DNA from: JAZDEL01 sp043820655
GTDB taxonomy: Archaea; Iainarchaeota; Iainarchaeia; Iainarchaeales; JAZDEL01
DNA: 12,827 nucleotides
Assembly (NCBI GenBank): GCA_043820655.1
Contig: JBDRDO010000022.1
Span: forward strand, 1-12,827
Direction of reading: 5' to 3'
The translations under genes and the position numbers were made by a program. The notes beneath the pieces were generated by a model, which saw nothing but the letters and a program-made list of their open reading frames with translations, was not told the DNA's origin and made no database searches. Positions 1 to 6,689 of the stretch are shown one piece after another. Position 1 is the stretch's first letter, and each line of letters begins with the position of its first letter.

Positions 1-827
1 AGATACTTCACAATCTCAAGCGCGGCATTAACCCCTGTGCTCCTTTCAAACCCGCGGAACTGCGGGCTTCTGTTAACCTCAAGCACAAACAGCCTTTTGC
101 CCTTTGCAATCCCGATATCAACGCCCGCAATTTCGGTTTCCAAAACCTTTGCCGCCTTAATTGCGGTTTTCCTCTGCGCAGGGGTTGCCCTGAACTTCAC
201 AGCCCTTGCCCCGCGCGCAACATTATGCCTCCACTTCTTTGTTTCCTTTGAAAATGCCCCAAGCACCTTCCCGCCAACAACAAAAATCCGCAGTTCGTGT
301 TCCGCGGGAACAAACTCCTGAACCATGAATTTATTTTTCCTGTTTTTTTTGCTTTTGTGCAGGCGCGCAAACAGTGCCTTAACAGCAGCCACATCATTTT
401 TGCACTTATACAACCCCTCCCCGCGCTTGCCATTGACATCCTTAACAACAACATCTTCCGTGCGCAGCCTTCCCGCCTTTACCGCATCCCCCGCCTTGCG
501 CAGCAAAAACATCCTTGGAACATAAAGCCCCGCCTTCCTGAAAAGCATATAATTCTCGTACTTGCTCCGCGAGCCCGCGCCCGCAAGCCGCGCATCCACA
601 ACATTAATCCCGCGCTTAACCGCAAGCCGCGCAATTTCCTTCGCCTTCCCTGCAAACCCCCTTACCGCACGAATAAGCAGAACATCAAAATCAAAGCCGA
701 ATTCCGAATCTGTTTTTGTTTTCCCGTCCAGCAGAATGAACTTCACAGTGTGCCCGCGCCTTTCCGCCTCGCTGGAAATGCGGGCAATTTCGTGCTGTTT
801 CTCAATGCTAAGAATGCGGATTCTCAT
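1..827 (-). CDS. RimK-type ATP-grasp ligase, 3' end cut by window edge
   Basis: This is a partial gene; the first 275 codons are visible and the C-terminus lies beyond the left edge. The protein reads as an ATP-grasp amidoligase of the RimK/LysX type, which joins an amino acid to a carboxylate through an acyl-phosphate using ATP. Visible landmarks are K129 in VVVKD, the glycine-rich loop GKRGEGLY (133-140), QEFVP (170-174), R180 in ELRIFVVGGK, D237 in GVDIG, and the metal-binding E250 and N252 in LEVNRSPQF. The tail ERSTGVNAA (261-269) is typical of the family. All expected catalytic positions seem intact. The ATG at 827 directly follows an in-frame TAG, so no longer start is possible. A TATA-like box at 851-859 sits about 28 bp before the ATG, which suggests a leaderless transcript. 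The gene is divergent from the channel-peptidase operon. The substrate is unknown; RimK, LysX, MptN and CofF relatives cannot be told apart here. Confidence 0.88.
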   Translation of the reverse strand, partial: MRIRILSIEKQHEIARISSEAERRGHTVKFILLDGKTKTDSEFGFDFDVLLIRAVRGFAGKAKEIARLAVKRGINVVDARLAGAGSRSKYENYMLFRKAGLYVPRMFLLRKAGDAVKAGRLRTEDVVVKDVNGKRGEGLYKCKNDVAAVKALFARLHKSKKNRKNKFMVQEFVPAEHELRIFVVGGKVLGAFSKETKKWRHNVARGARAVKFRATPAQRKTAIKAAKVLETEIAGVDIGIAKGKRLFVLEVNRSPQFRGFERSTGVNAALEIVKY

Positions 828-850
828 CTACTTATTACCCTTTTATATTA

Positions 851-859
851 CTATATAAA
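851..859 (-). promoter_or_regulatory. TATA box for the left ATP-grasp gene
   Basis: On the minus strand this reads TTTATATAG. Its centre lies about 28 bp upstream of the ATG at 827, the spacing expected between an archaeal TATA box and a start site, so the mRNA is probably leaderless. It lies in the 111-bp divergent region shared with the channel-peptidase gene. This is inference from position and sequence only. Confidence 0.6.
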
Positions 860-903
860 CCTTACTTAATAGCGATAAATGGCAGGATTGCCCTGTGTTT
901 CAG

Positions 904-916
904 TTAAATTAAAATA
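904..916 (+). promoter_or_regulatory. Probable TATA element of the channel-peptidase operon
   Basis: An AT-rich stretch (TTAAATTAAAATA) lies about 26 bp before the GTGATT motif at 930-935. This would give a leader of only a few bases before the ATG at 939. It is less well defined than the TATA box on the opposite strand. Confidence 0.4.
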
Positions 917-938
917 CTAAAAAAGCGAAGTGATTACC

Positions 939-2543
939 ATGGCGGATTTCACAACTGCACTTGCATCCCTGAGCGACTATTTCGTGCTTCTGGACAGCCC
1001 CGTGATTCAGAACCTCCTGCTTGCATTTCTCACAATTATAGGTGGGGTAATCCTCGCAAAAATAATAGGTGGGCTGATAAACAGGTTCGGCAGGAAGCTT
1101 GACTTTGTGGAAAGCGAGCGCATGCTCCGCTCATTCACGCGCATGGTTGAGCTTTTTATTGTGATTCTTTCCATTATAATAGCGCTGAACTTTTTACAGC
1201 TTGGCGCTGCAAAGGACATAATTGAAAGCCTCCTTGACCCTTTGCCGAAAATAGTGAACCTCCTGCTTATGCTGTTTTTGGGGGTTGTGCTGATTAACCT
1301 TATTGCCGACATAATAAAGGGCACGCTTCTGCGTGTCGGCCTTTCCGAATACCTTGACGAGGCGGGCATCTCCGCCGGCTTCCTGAACAACACATTCAAG
1401 ATGATAAAAATTTTCCTTTTCATACTTCTCCTTAGCGTTTCCTTCCGTGTTGTTGGGCTGAACATTCCGTTTGTTGATGAGATGTTCTCCGCACTGGTTT
1501 ACGGAATAGTCCTCCTCGGCATTGCGCTCATATATTTCACATTCAAGGAGCAGGTTGCGAATTTCTTCGCGGGCATCTACCTTGAAAAAAACCTCCTAAA
1601 GCCCGGACAGCACGTAATTGTGAGGCAGGAATCAGGGGAGGTTATGGGAGTAACCCCGCACGGCACAATACTGCGCCTTCCCACCGGCTATAATTTGCTT
1701 GTCCCCAACCGCGACATGATTAATGAATGGGTTTACATAAAGCGCACAAAGCAGGACATCAACAAGCTTGAGGCAATCCGCTCAAAGTTTGTTGCGCAGA
1801 TGCCCGCTTATTGCGGGCCTGCCTCCGCCTCAATGATGCTTTCATTCTTCGGATATGAGACAACCCAGGAGCAATTGGGCAAGCTTGCGGGCACAAGGAT
1901 TCCCGGGGGAACAGGCCCGCGCAAATTAATTTCAGCTGTGCGCAGTGTAACTTCGGATGCAGTTAAAGGCACGCTTGTCCGTTATGATGACATAGGAAAC
2001 CTGCGTGATGAATTAAAAACCTGGCTCAGCGAGGGCGCACTGGTAATCCTCTGGTTCAACAAGCCCACATTGTTCCACACATCCCGCGGCCGCGGCCACT
2101 ATGTTGTTTGTGTCGGTGTTGAGGGCGATGAACTCATAATAATGGACCCGAGCAAATCAACGGCAGGGGTTTACCTCATAGACTATGTGTTGTTTGAGGA
2201 GGCAATGAGTGAGATTGACAGGAAGCGCGGTTACATCATTTTCGCAAAGAAGGGCACACCCGCATACTGGCGCCTTTCAGAGGGGCTTGTATATGCCGAC
2301 CTCTCCGCATATAAGGAACTCAGCAAATCATTCGAGCGCTACCTCAAGAAAATAATAAGGCGCAACAGGACAATGCATCAGATTCTTTCCGCGCCTGTCT
2401 CAAGTGTTATGGAAAGGACAAGTCCGGGCGTGAAGCGCGTGTGGAAGCCGAAGGCAAAGAAAACAGGCAAGACCGACAGTTCCGCAGAAACAGGCCCCGC
2501 GGCAAAGCATGAATTGAAAAAACCCGCTGCAAAGGCGGAGTGA
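939..2543 (+). CDS. MscS-type channel fused to a C39-like cysteine peptidase domain
   Basis: The 534-residue protein has two parts. The first (about 1-270) has roughly five membrane helices (near 22-46, 68-88, 106-128, 156-175, 184-204). The last resembles the MscS pore helix and runs into NFFAGIYLEKNLLKPGQHV and the beta domain, with SGEVMGVTPHGTILRLPTG and LLVPNRDMINEWV. The second part (about 285-440) replaces the usual MscS C-terminal alpha/beta domain with a C39-like papain fold: Q287, C292 in YCGPASASMML, H387 in GHYVVCVGV and D403 in LIIMDPS form a complete putative triad with oxyanion Gln. The His-Asp spacing is 16. A Lys/Ala-rich tail (about 500-534) ends the protein. By MscS topology the peptidase domain would be cytosolic. 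ATG 939 is preferred over GTG 930 because GTGATT at 930-935 acts as the ribosome-binding site. It is first in an operon with two ATP-grasp genes. The enzymatic activity and substrate are unknown. Confidence 0.85.
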   Translation: MADFTTALASLSDYFVLLDSPVIQNLLLAFLTIIGGVILAKIIGGLINRFGRKLDFVESERMLRSFTRMVELFIVILSIIIALNFLQLGAAKDIIESLLDPLPKIVNLLLMLFLGVVLINLIADIIKGTLLRVGLSEYLDEAGISAGFLNNTFKMIKIFLFILLLSVSFRVVGLNIPFVDEMFSALVYGIVLLGIALIYFTFKEQVANFFAGIYLEKNLLKPGQHVIVRQESGEVMGVTPHGTILRLPTGYNLLVPNRDMINEWVYIKRTKQDINKLEAIRSKFVAQMPAYCGPASASMMLSFFGYETTQEQLGKLAGTRIPGGTGPRKLISAVRSVTSDAVKGTLVRYDDIGNLRDELKTWLSEGALVILWFNKPTLFHTSRGRGHYVVCVGVEGDELIIMDPSKSTAGVYLIDYVLFEEAMSEIDRKRGYIIFAKKGTPAYWRLSEGLVYADLSAYKELSKSFERYLKKIIRRNRTMHQILSAPVSSVMERTSPGVKRVWKPKAKKTGKTDSSAETGPAAKHELKKPAAKAE

Positions 2544-2549
2544 TTCCCA

Positions 2550-3389
2550 ATGAACGTTGTAACGGTTTCCGAAAAGAAAGGCAAAGACGTGCAGATGCTG
2601 ACCGATGCCTTCCTGAAAAAGGGCTTTGAGCGCGCCCCATTTATAGGTGTTTCAAAACTCGGGCTTATAACAAAAAAGTCCGGCACAAGGATTGTTGTGG
2701 GAAAACTGAACTTCAGGAAATACGATGCCGTTTTCTTAAAGGCGGGGCCGCATTTAACGCAGTTCATAGAGCCCTTCCTTGACAATCTTGTTGAGAGCGG
2801 AATTTACTGCCAGCTAAAGCCGGAGTCATATTACGTAACCTCAAACAAGCCCTTCATGTATGCAACCCTTAACGCGGCGGGAATTCCCATGCAAAAAACA
2901 ACAATTATCCAGAGTGTTGAGATGATTGAGCAGGCTGTCAAGGGCTTCAAATTTCCCCTGCTTTTCAAAACCTTCTCCGGGCATGAAAAGCTCCAGCACG
3001 TAATCATGGATTCCGAGCGCGGACTTATGTCTATGGCAAAGGGCGTTAAGGAAAAGGCGGAGGCGATCCTCCTGCAGGAATACCTTGAGGGGGATTTGGA
3101 TTATTGCTTTGTGATAGGCAGGGAAACATTTTCGGTAAAGCGCAAGTGGGACGACAAAAAAATGGAGCATTTGGAAAAGGGGGTAAGCAGCACGCTTGAC
3201 GAGGATGCCGTGCGCATTGCCTCAAAGGCGGCACGCGCAGTCGGGGCGGACATAGCGACAGTAAAAATGATAAACGGCAGGGTAATTGACGTTTCCCCTG
3301 AAATAGAGCTTGAGCGCTTCAATAAAATCCTGTGCAAGGAACTGCAGGAGAACATCGCCTCGCATTACATGGAGGTCCTGACAAGGTGA
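2550..3389 (+). CDS. Degenerate RimK-like ATP-grasp protein
   Basis: The 279-residue protein has a RimK-like layout but lacks several key positions. K140 (LLFKTFSG) is kept, but the following glycine-rich loop is GHEKLQHV rather than GxGGxGV. QEYLEGDLDYCFVIG (176-190) aligns with the central strand, yet the usual Arg is Tyr185. The C-terminal metal-binding ExN becomes D248 and S250 in VIDVSPEIELERF. The Arg/Asn pair seen in the next gene (R209, N211) also appears lost. I infer a weak, altered or inactive enzyme, perhaps a partner subunit of the intact ligase encoded next. It starts 6 nt after the channel-peptidase stop, whose TGA lies inside the ribosome-binding motif GTGATT (2540-2545). Co-translation with both neighbours is likely. 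The family call is from motif layout; function is unknown. Confidence 0.75.
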   Translation: MNVVTVSEKKGKDVQMLTDAFLKKGFERAPFIGVSKLGLITKKSGTRIVVGKLNFRKYDAVFLKAGPHLTQFIEPFLDNLVESGIYCQLKPESYYVTSNKPFMYATLNAAGIPMQKTTIIQSVEMIEQAVKGFKFPLLFKTFSGHEKLQHVIMDSERGLMSMAKGVKEKAEAILLQEYLEGDLDYCFVIGRETFSVKRKWDDKKMEHLEKGVSSTLDEDAVRIASKAARAVGADIATVKMINGRVIDVSPEIELERFNKILCKELQENIASHYMEVLTR

Positions 3390-3393
3390 TTGT

Positions 3394-4281
3394 ATGAAAT
3401 TCCTACTTATCAGCGGCAGGGGCGCAAAGGAACAGACAACAGGCTACTTTGTGCAGGAAGCCAAGAAGCGTTTCAGCACCGTGCTTTCCGTTCCCCTTGA
3501 TAAAATCCGCATTGAGTGTGAAAACGGACAGAACAGGATATATTACAAAACAACAGACCTGTCGAAATTTCACGTATGTTATGCCCGCCTTTTTGCAAAA
3601 GATTTTATTTTCGGGGATGTTGTGCTTGACATTCTTGAACAAAGCGGGGTTTACATGCCCACAAGTGCGGATTCGTTCCAGATAGCGAACCATAAATATT
3701 ACACCGCGCAGGCGCTGGGCAAGCTGCACATTCCCGTACCAACAACTTTTATCAGCGTTTCGCCAAAGCCCGCGGTCAGGATTGCGCGCAGGATGAAATA
3801 TCCCGTTGTTGTCAAGCTCCTCTCGGGTTTCGGCGGGCGGGGGGTAATGCTTGCGCAATCAGAGGCAGAGCTCCAGCCTATTGCGGACACGCTTCAGGTT
3901 TTCAAGGAATTCATTTCAATCCAGCAGTTTGTGAAAGCGCGAAACGAAGATTTGCGCTGTTATGTTTTGGGCGAGGATGTCAAGGGCGTTCGCCGCATCG
4001 CGCCAAAGGGTGACTGGCGCGCAAACGTTTCCCGCGGGGGCAAGGCACAATGGGCACGCCTTCCCGAAGGGGCAAAGGAAATTGCGGTTAACTCCGCAAA
4101 GGCGCTGGGAATGGATGTCTGCGCGGTTGATTTGCTGCAAACAGACAAGGGGCTTTATGTTGCGGAAGTGAATTTTTCCCCGGGCATAATCCCGAAATTC
4201 TTCAGGCGCCAGATTGCGGGCTTCATAATGGAATACCTTTACAATGAGGGGAAAAAGCACAGGCTTGGGATTTATTCTTAG
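3394..4281 (+). CDS. RimK-type ATP-grasp ligase
   Basis: The 295-residue protein is a complete, canonical RimK-family ATP-grasp ligase. Landmarks are NHKYYTAQALGKLHIPVP (99-116) opening the ATP-grasp domain, K141 in VVVKLLSGFGGRGV with the glycine loop at 145-151, QQFV (177-180), R188 in DLRCYVLG, R209 and N211 in DWRANVSRGG, D246 in AVDLL, and E258 and N260 in VAEVNFSPGI. The family joins glutamate or another amino acid to a protein, peptide or cofactor carboxylate. Which acceptor is used here cannot be read from the sequence. It is the third gene of the operon with the channel-peptidase fusion and starts 4 nt after the degenerate ATP-grasp gene, whose TGA stop lies within the GTGATT motif at 3386-3391. 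Its 3' end overlaps the convergent nucleotidyltransferase gene by 4 nt. Confidence 0.9.
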   Translation: MKFLLISGRGAKEQTTGYFVQEAKKRFSTVLSVPLDKIRIECENGQNRIYYKTTDLSKFHVCYARLFAKDFIFGDVVLDILEQSGVYMPTSADSFQIANHKYYTAQALGKLHIPVPTTFISVSPKPAVRIARRMKYPVVVKLLSGFGGRGVMLAQSEAELQPIADTLQVFKEFISIQQFVKARNEDLRCYVLGEDVKGVRRIAPKGDWRANVSRGGKAQWARLPEGAKEIAVNSAKALGMDVCAVDLLQTDKGLYVAEVNFSPGIIPKFFRRQIAGFIMEYLYNEGKKHRLGIYS

Positions 4282-4763
4282 ACCAGTGGCAGCATCTTCT
4301 TCAGCGCCGAGCTTTTGTTAATTTCAGTTTTATACCCCTTTGCCCTCAGCACCCTTGGAACAGTTTTCATCCCCGCAGCGCGCAATTGTTCCATTAATTC
4401 GGTTTCATTTTCCCTTGCATCATATCCCAGCACAATCAAATCCGGCTTATACTTCTTAACAACATCAAACCTCTCCGCAGTTTCCGCGCTCCCGATAACC
4501 GCGGCATCAACAGCTTTCATAGCCCCGACAAGTTCCGCCCTGTCCTTTGCTGAATTAACGGGCGCATGCCCTTTCTCACGCTCCGCAACAACGTCATCTG
4601 CAACAACAACCACTAGCCTTCCGCCCTTTCCCGCAATTTCCTTCGCCTCACGTAGATAATGCAGATGCCCCGCGTGCAGGAAATCAAATGTTCCGAAAGC
4701 CATTACGGTTTTACCGCCCTTTGCAGTGCCTGTCCTGCAGTCTTTTCCATTGTCCGCGTTCAT
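4278..4763 (-). CDS. RibL-like FAD synthase / cytidylyltransferase-family protein
   Basis: The 161-residue protein belongs to the small HxGH nucleotidyltransferase family. The signature GTFDFLHAGHLHYL starts at residue 24, and LIVLGYD (109-115) fits the second nucleotide-binding region. The nearest familiar archaeal member is RibL, which adenylates FMN to FAD; other cytidylyl- or adenylyltransferases share the fold, so the substrate is only probable. ATG 4763 was chosen because a TATA element at 4787-4794 lies about 27 bp upstream, predicting a leaderless mRNA. An in-frame GTG at 4784 would start upstream of the predicted transcript. A downstream ATG (residue 21) would trim the protein close to the motif and remains possible. 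It is divergent from tyrS and convergent with the ATP-grasp gene, overlapping its stop codon by 4 nt. Confidence 0.8.
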   Translation of the reverse strand: MNADNGKDCRTGTAKGGKTVMAFGTFDFLHAGHLHYLREAKEIAGKGGRLVVVVADDVVAEREKGHAPVNSAKDRAELVGAMKAVDAAVIGSAETAERFDVVKKYKPDLIVLGYDARENETELMEQLRAAGMKTVPRVLRAKGYKTEINKSSALKKMLPLV

Positions 4764-4786
4764 AAACTTAATATACTTGTTCACTA

Positions 4787-4795
4787 CTTATAATA
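4787..4795. promoter_or_regulatory. Shared palindromic TATA element between ribL-like gene and tyrS
   Basis: The core TTATAA (4788-4793) reads the same on both strands. Its centre is 27 bp from the ATG at 4763 on the minus strand and 26 bp from position 4817 on the plus strand, where the ATGATT of tyrS begins. One element could therefore direct both divergent transcripts. The whole intergenic space is 62 bp or less, leaving little room for two separate promoters. Confidence 0.55.
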
Positions 4796-4825
4796 ATATT
4801 CATATTTCAGGGGAACATGATTGCC

Positions 4826-5797
4826 ATGAAAACTGCCGAGAAAATGGGACTTATCAGGCGCAACACCGTGGAGCTTGTCACAGAGCCCGAGATTGAGGCA
4901 CTCCTTTCAAAAAAGAAAGCCCCTGTTACATACTGCGGCTACGAACCCTCGGGGGAAGTGCATTTAGGGCATGCAGTGACGGCAACAAAATTAATTGACC
5001 TTGAGAATGCTGGCTTCAATGTAAAGGTTCTCTTTGCTGACTGGCACGCCTTCCTTAACCAAAAAGGCGACTGGGATTTCATTCACAGCACTGTAAAAAT
5101 GTGGGAAAAGGCGTTCAAAAAGCTCGGCCTTAAAAATGCAAAGTACGTGCTCGGCTCCTCTTTCCAGATGGATGAGAAATACATTTCAGATTTGCTCACA
5201 CTTTGCCAGCGCGTAACCGTAAACCGCGGCCTGCGTGCAATGCAGGAAGTCGCGCGCGACATTGAAAACGCAAAGGTTTCGCAGGCGGTCTATCCCTTAA
5301 TGCAGGTTAATGACATAAAGCACATGGGCATTGATGTTGCGGAGGCAGGAATTGAACAAAGGAAAATCCACATGCTTGCGCGCGAGCAGCTTGAGGCGCT
5401 GGGGCATACAAAACCGATGTTTGTTCACACCCCGCTTATTAATTCCCTTCTTGGGCCGGGGACAAAGATGTCATCCAGCGACAAGGGCTCGCTTATTTCA
5501 GTCCGTGATTCCGAGCAGGACATAAAAAAGAAAATCTCAAAGGCGCACTGCCCCGAGAAAATTGCGGAAGGAAATCCCGTGCTTGAGATAACGCAGCTCG
5601 TAATTTTTCCCCGCCTTGAAAAGAAAGGATTTGAAATTAAAAGGCCTGAAAAGTTCGGCGGCAACACGGAGTTCGCAACTTACACGGAACTCGAATCCGC
5701 ATTCAGGTCAGGAAAACTCCACCCCGCGGATTTAAAGGCGGCGGCAGGAAACTACCTTGCGGAAATCTTCGCGCCTGTGCATGCGGTTTTCAAATAA
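4826..5797 (+). CDS. tyrS: Tyrosyl-tRNA synthetase, archaeal type
   Basis: This class I synthetase charges tRNA-Tyr with tyrosine in the cytosol. The 323 residues show HLGH (46-49), the KMSKS loop as KMSSS (214-218), and the tyrosine pocket expected from the Methanocaldococcus jannaschii enzyme: Y36 in TYCGYEPSG, Y156 and Q160 in VYPLMQVND, D163, and Q178 in GIEQRKIHMLAR. IKRPEKFGG (271-279) and LHPADLK (298-304) are typical of the C-terminal domain. There is no bacterial S4 domain, as usual for archaeal TyrRS. An in-frame ATG at 4817 gives three more residues. ATG 4826 is preferred because ATGATT at 4817-4822 fits the ribosome-binding motif used by other genes here, but a leaderless start at 4817 cannot be excluded. 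It shares its TATA element with the divergent ribL-like gene. Confidence 0.95.
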   Translation: MKTAEKMGLIRRNTVELVTEPEIEALLSKKKAPVTYCGYEPSGEVHLGHAVTATKLIDLENAGFNVKVLFADWHAFLNQKGDWDFIHSTVKMWEKAFKKLGLKNAKYVLGSSFQMDEKYISDLLTLCQRVTVNRGLRAMQEVARDIENAKVSQAVYPLMQVNDIKHMGIDVAEAGIEQRKIHMLAREQLEALGHTKPMFVHTPLINSLLGPGTKMSSSDKGSLISVRDSEQDIKKKISKAHCPEKIAEGNPVLEITQLVIFPRLEKKGFEIKRPEKFGGNTEFATYTELESAFRSGKLHPADLKAAAGNYLAEIFAPVHAVFK

Positions 5798-5847
5798 CCT
5801 ATGTGCCAACAACCCCCTGTGCCTTTCACCCCCCCTGCATCACAACC

Positions 5848-5855
5848 TTTAAATA
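5848..5855 (+). promoter_or_regulatory. TATA box upstream of the Yip1-like gene
   Basis: TTTAAATA, preceded by a BRE-like ACAACC, predicts a start site near 5878, where an inverted repeat begins. A second candidate, TCTATATAG at 5868-5876, would move the start to about 5898. The gene then has a leader of about 20-39 nt, longer than its neighbours. Confidence 0.55.
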
Positions 5856-5877
5856 CAATTAAAGCATTCTATATAGC

Positions 5878-5905
5878 AATTCACAGGCAATCAGATATGT
5901 GAATT
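5878..5905. promoter_or_regulatory. 8-bp inverted repeat in the leader/promoter of the Yip1-like gene
   Basis: The arms AATTCACA (5878-5885) and TGTGAATT (5898-5905) are perfect complements with a 12-nt spacer. Depending on which TATA box is used, the repeat either forms a hairpin at the very 5' end of the mRNA or straddles the start site like an operator. The ribosome-binding motif GCGATT follows at 5909-5914. Confidence 0.5.
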
Positions 5906-5916
5906 AAGGCGATTAC

Positions 5917-6543
5917 ATGAACCCGTTAAAATTATTCTTTGCCCCGCGCCATACTGTGCGTGATGCTTACGAAAACCCCAACCTTCCGCTTGCTTTTGCG
6001 CTTGTCATTCTTCCCGTAATTTTTTCCGCGGGAGTCGCGTTATTCTTCGGCATTTCCTTTGAACTTATTGCGCTTGCATTTGACGCACTGCGCGACATTA
6101 TAGTATGGGTTTTCGGGGGAATAGTGCTTTACATTCTGCTTTATGTTTTGAAGGGAAAGGAAATAAAGGGCAAAATCGCGGGCGTGCTTTCCGCATTTTC
6201 CCTGCTTTATGTCATCCAGCTTGTCATGCTTGCCGCCCTTATTACAGGGCTTATGCTTGCCGCCCCGGGGCTTATGTCAAAAGTCGCGGAACTGCAAAAA
6301 ACCGCTGCACAGATGGATGCGGGAAGCATTCTTTCTGAATTAAGTTCAGTGCAGACCGCGCCTGAAGGCGCGCTGTTTATGGCAATCGGCATAACCTTTG
6401 CCGCGCTTGGCGTGCTTTTCCTTTTCGCGGTTTATTTCTTCTACTCCCTTGCGGCGGAGGGCGGAAAATCAGGCCGTGCGCGCAACATACTTGTGATGGT
6501 TATATTCTTCGGCTTTCTGATGCTGATTAATTCAATTCTTTGA
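5917..6543 (+). CDS. Integral membrane protein, Yip1-like
   Basis: The 208-residue protein has about five hydrophobic helices (near 24-46, 58-78, 88-116, 152-178, 189-207) and no signal peptide. A short amphipathic start, MNPLKLFFAPRHTVRDAYEN, precedes the first helix. This layout (a Pro-containing N-terminal segment, then five helices) resembles the Yip1 domain family, whose prokaryotic members have no settled function. A soluble loop of about 35 residues (118-150) lies between helices 3 and 4. ATG 5917 is preceded by GCGATT. The gene appears to stand alone, with its own promoter and gaps of 119 bp and 142 bp on either side. The Yip1 assignment is by general resemblance only; membrane location is well supported. 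Confidence 0.7.
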   Translation: MNPLKLFFAPRHTVRDAYENPNLPLAFALVILPVIFSAGVALFFGISFELIALAFDALRDIIVWVFGGIVLYILLYVLKGKEIKGKIAGVLSAFSLLYVIQLVMLAALITGLMLAAPGLMSKVAELQKTAAQMDAGSILSELSSVQTAPEGALFMAIGITFAALGVLFLFAVYFFYSLAAEGGKSGRARNILVMVIFFGFLMLINSIL

Positions 6544-6616
6544 TGCACATTCTTCTATGCCTGCATTCCGCCAACCAAACCGCGAAAAACGCGCAAAAAA
6601 CAGCCTGAACTTAACC

Positions 6617-6624
6617 TTTTAAAC
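6617..6624 (+). promoter_or_regulatory. TATA box upstream of the LysW-like gene
   Basis: TTTTAAAC, with CC just upstream, is centred at 6620-6621. A normal archaeal spacing puts the start site at about 6647, one base before the ATG of a 13-codon upstream ORF. The same octamer precedes the antiporter gene at 8560-8567. Confidence 0.5.
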
Positions 6625-6647
6625 GTTATGGGCGGGTAAAAATTATT

Positions 6648-6689
6648 ATGTCAAACCGCCTTTACGGGCGTAATTTGGTGTTGCCATGA
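6648..6689 (+). CDS. Possible leaderless 13-codon upstream ORF
   Basis: The frame encodes MSNRLYGRNLVLP and ends in a TGA whose first two bases are the TG of the LysW-like start codon (ATGA, 6686-6689). The predicted transcription start (about 6647) coincides with its ATG. Leaderless translation of this peptide could deliver ribosomes to the LysW-like start, or it could attenuate expression. No homology can be claimed for so short a peptide, and it could be chance. Confidence 0.35.
   Translation: MSNRLYGRNLVLP

Noticed and set aside
297..869. 190-codon plus-strand frame and overlapping frames at 37-321, 325-525 and 562-858
   Set aside because: They lie opposite the RimK-type ATP-grasp gene, whose motifs are clear; the plus-strand translations show no family features.
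930..938. GTG start for the channel-peptidase gene
   Set aside because: The GTG is part of the GTGATT motif that serves as ribosome-binding site for ATG 939, as in six other genes.
4764..4784. GTG start for the RibL-like gene
   Set aside because: It lies upstream of the start site predicted from the TATA element and lengthens an already long N-terminus.
6543..6608. 21-codon frame overlapping the stop of the Yip1-like gene (TGATG)
   Set aside because: Composition is unremarkable, there is no ribosome-binding motif of its own, and nothing supports it beyond the overlap.
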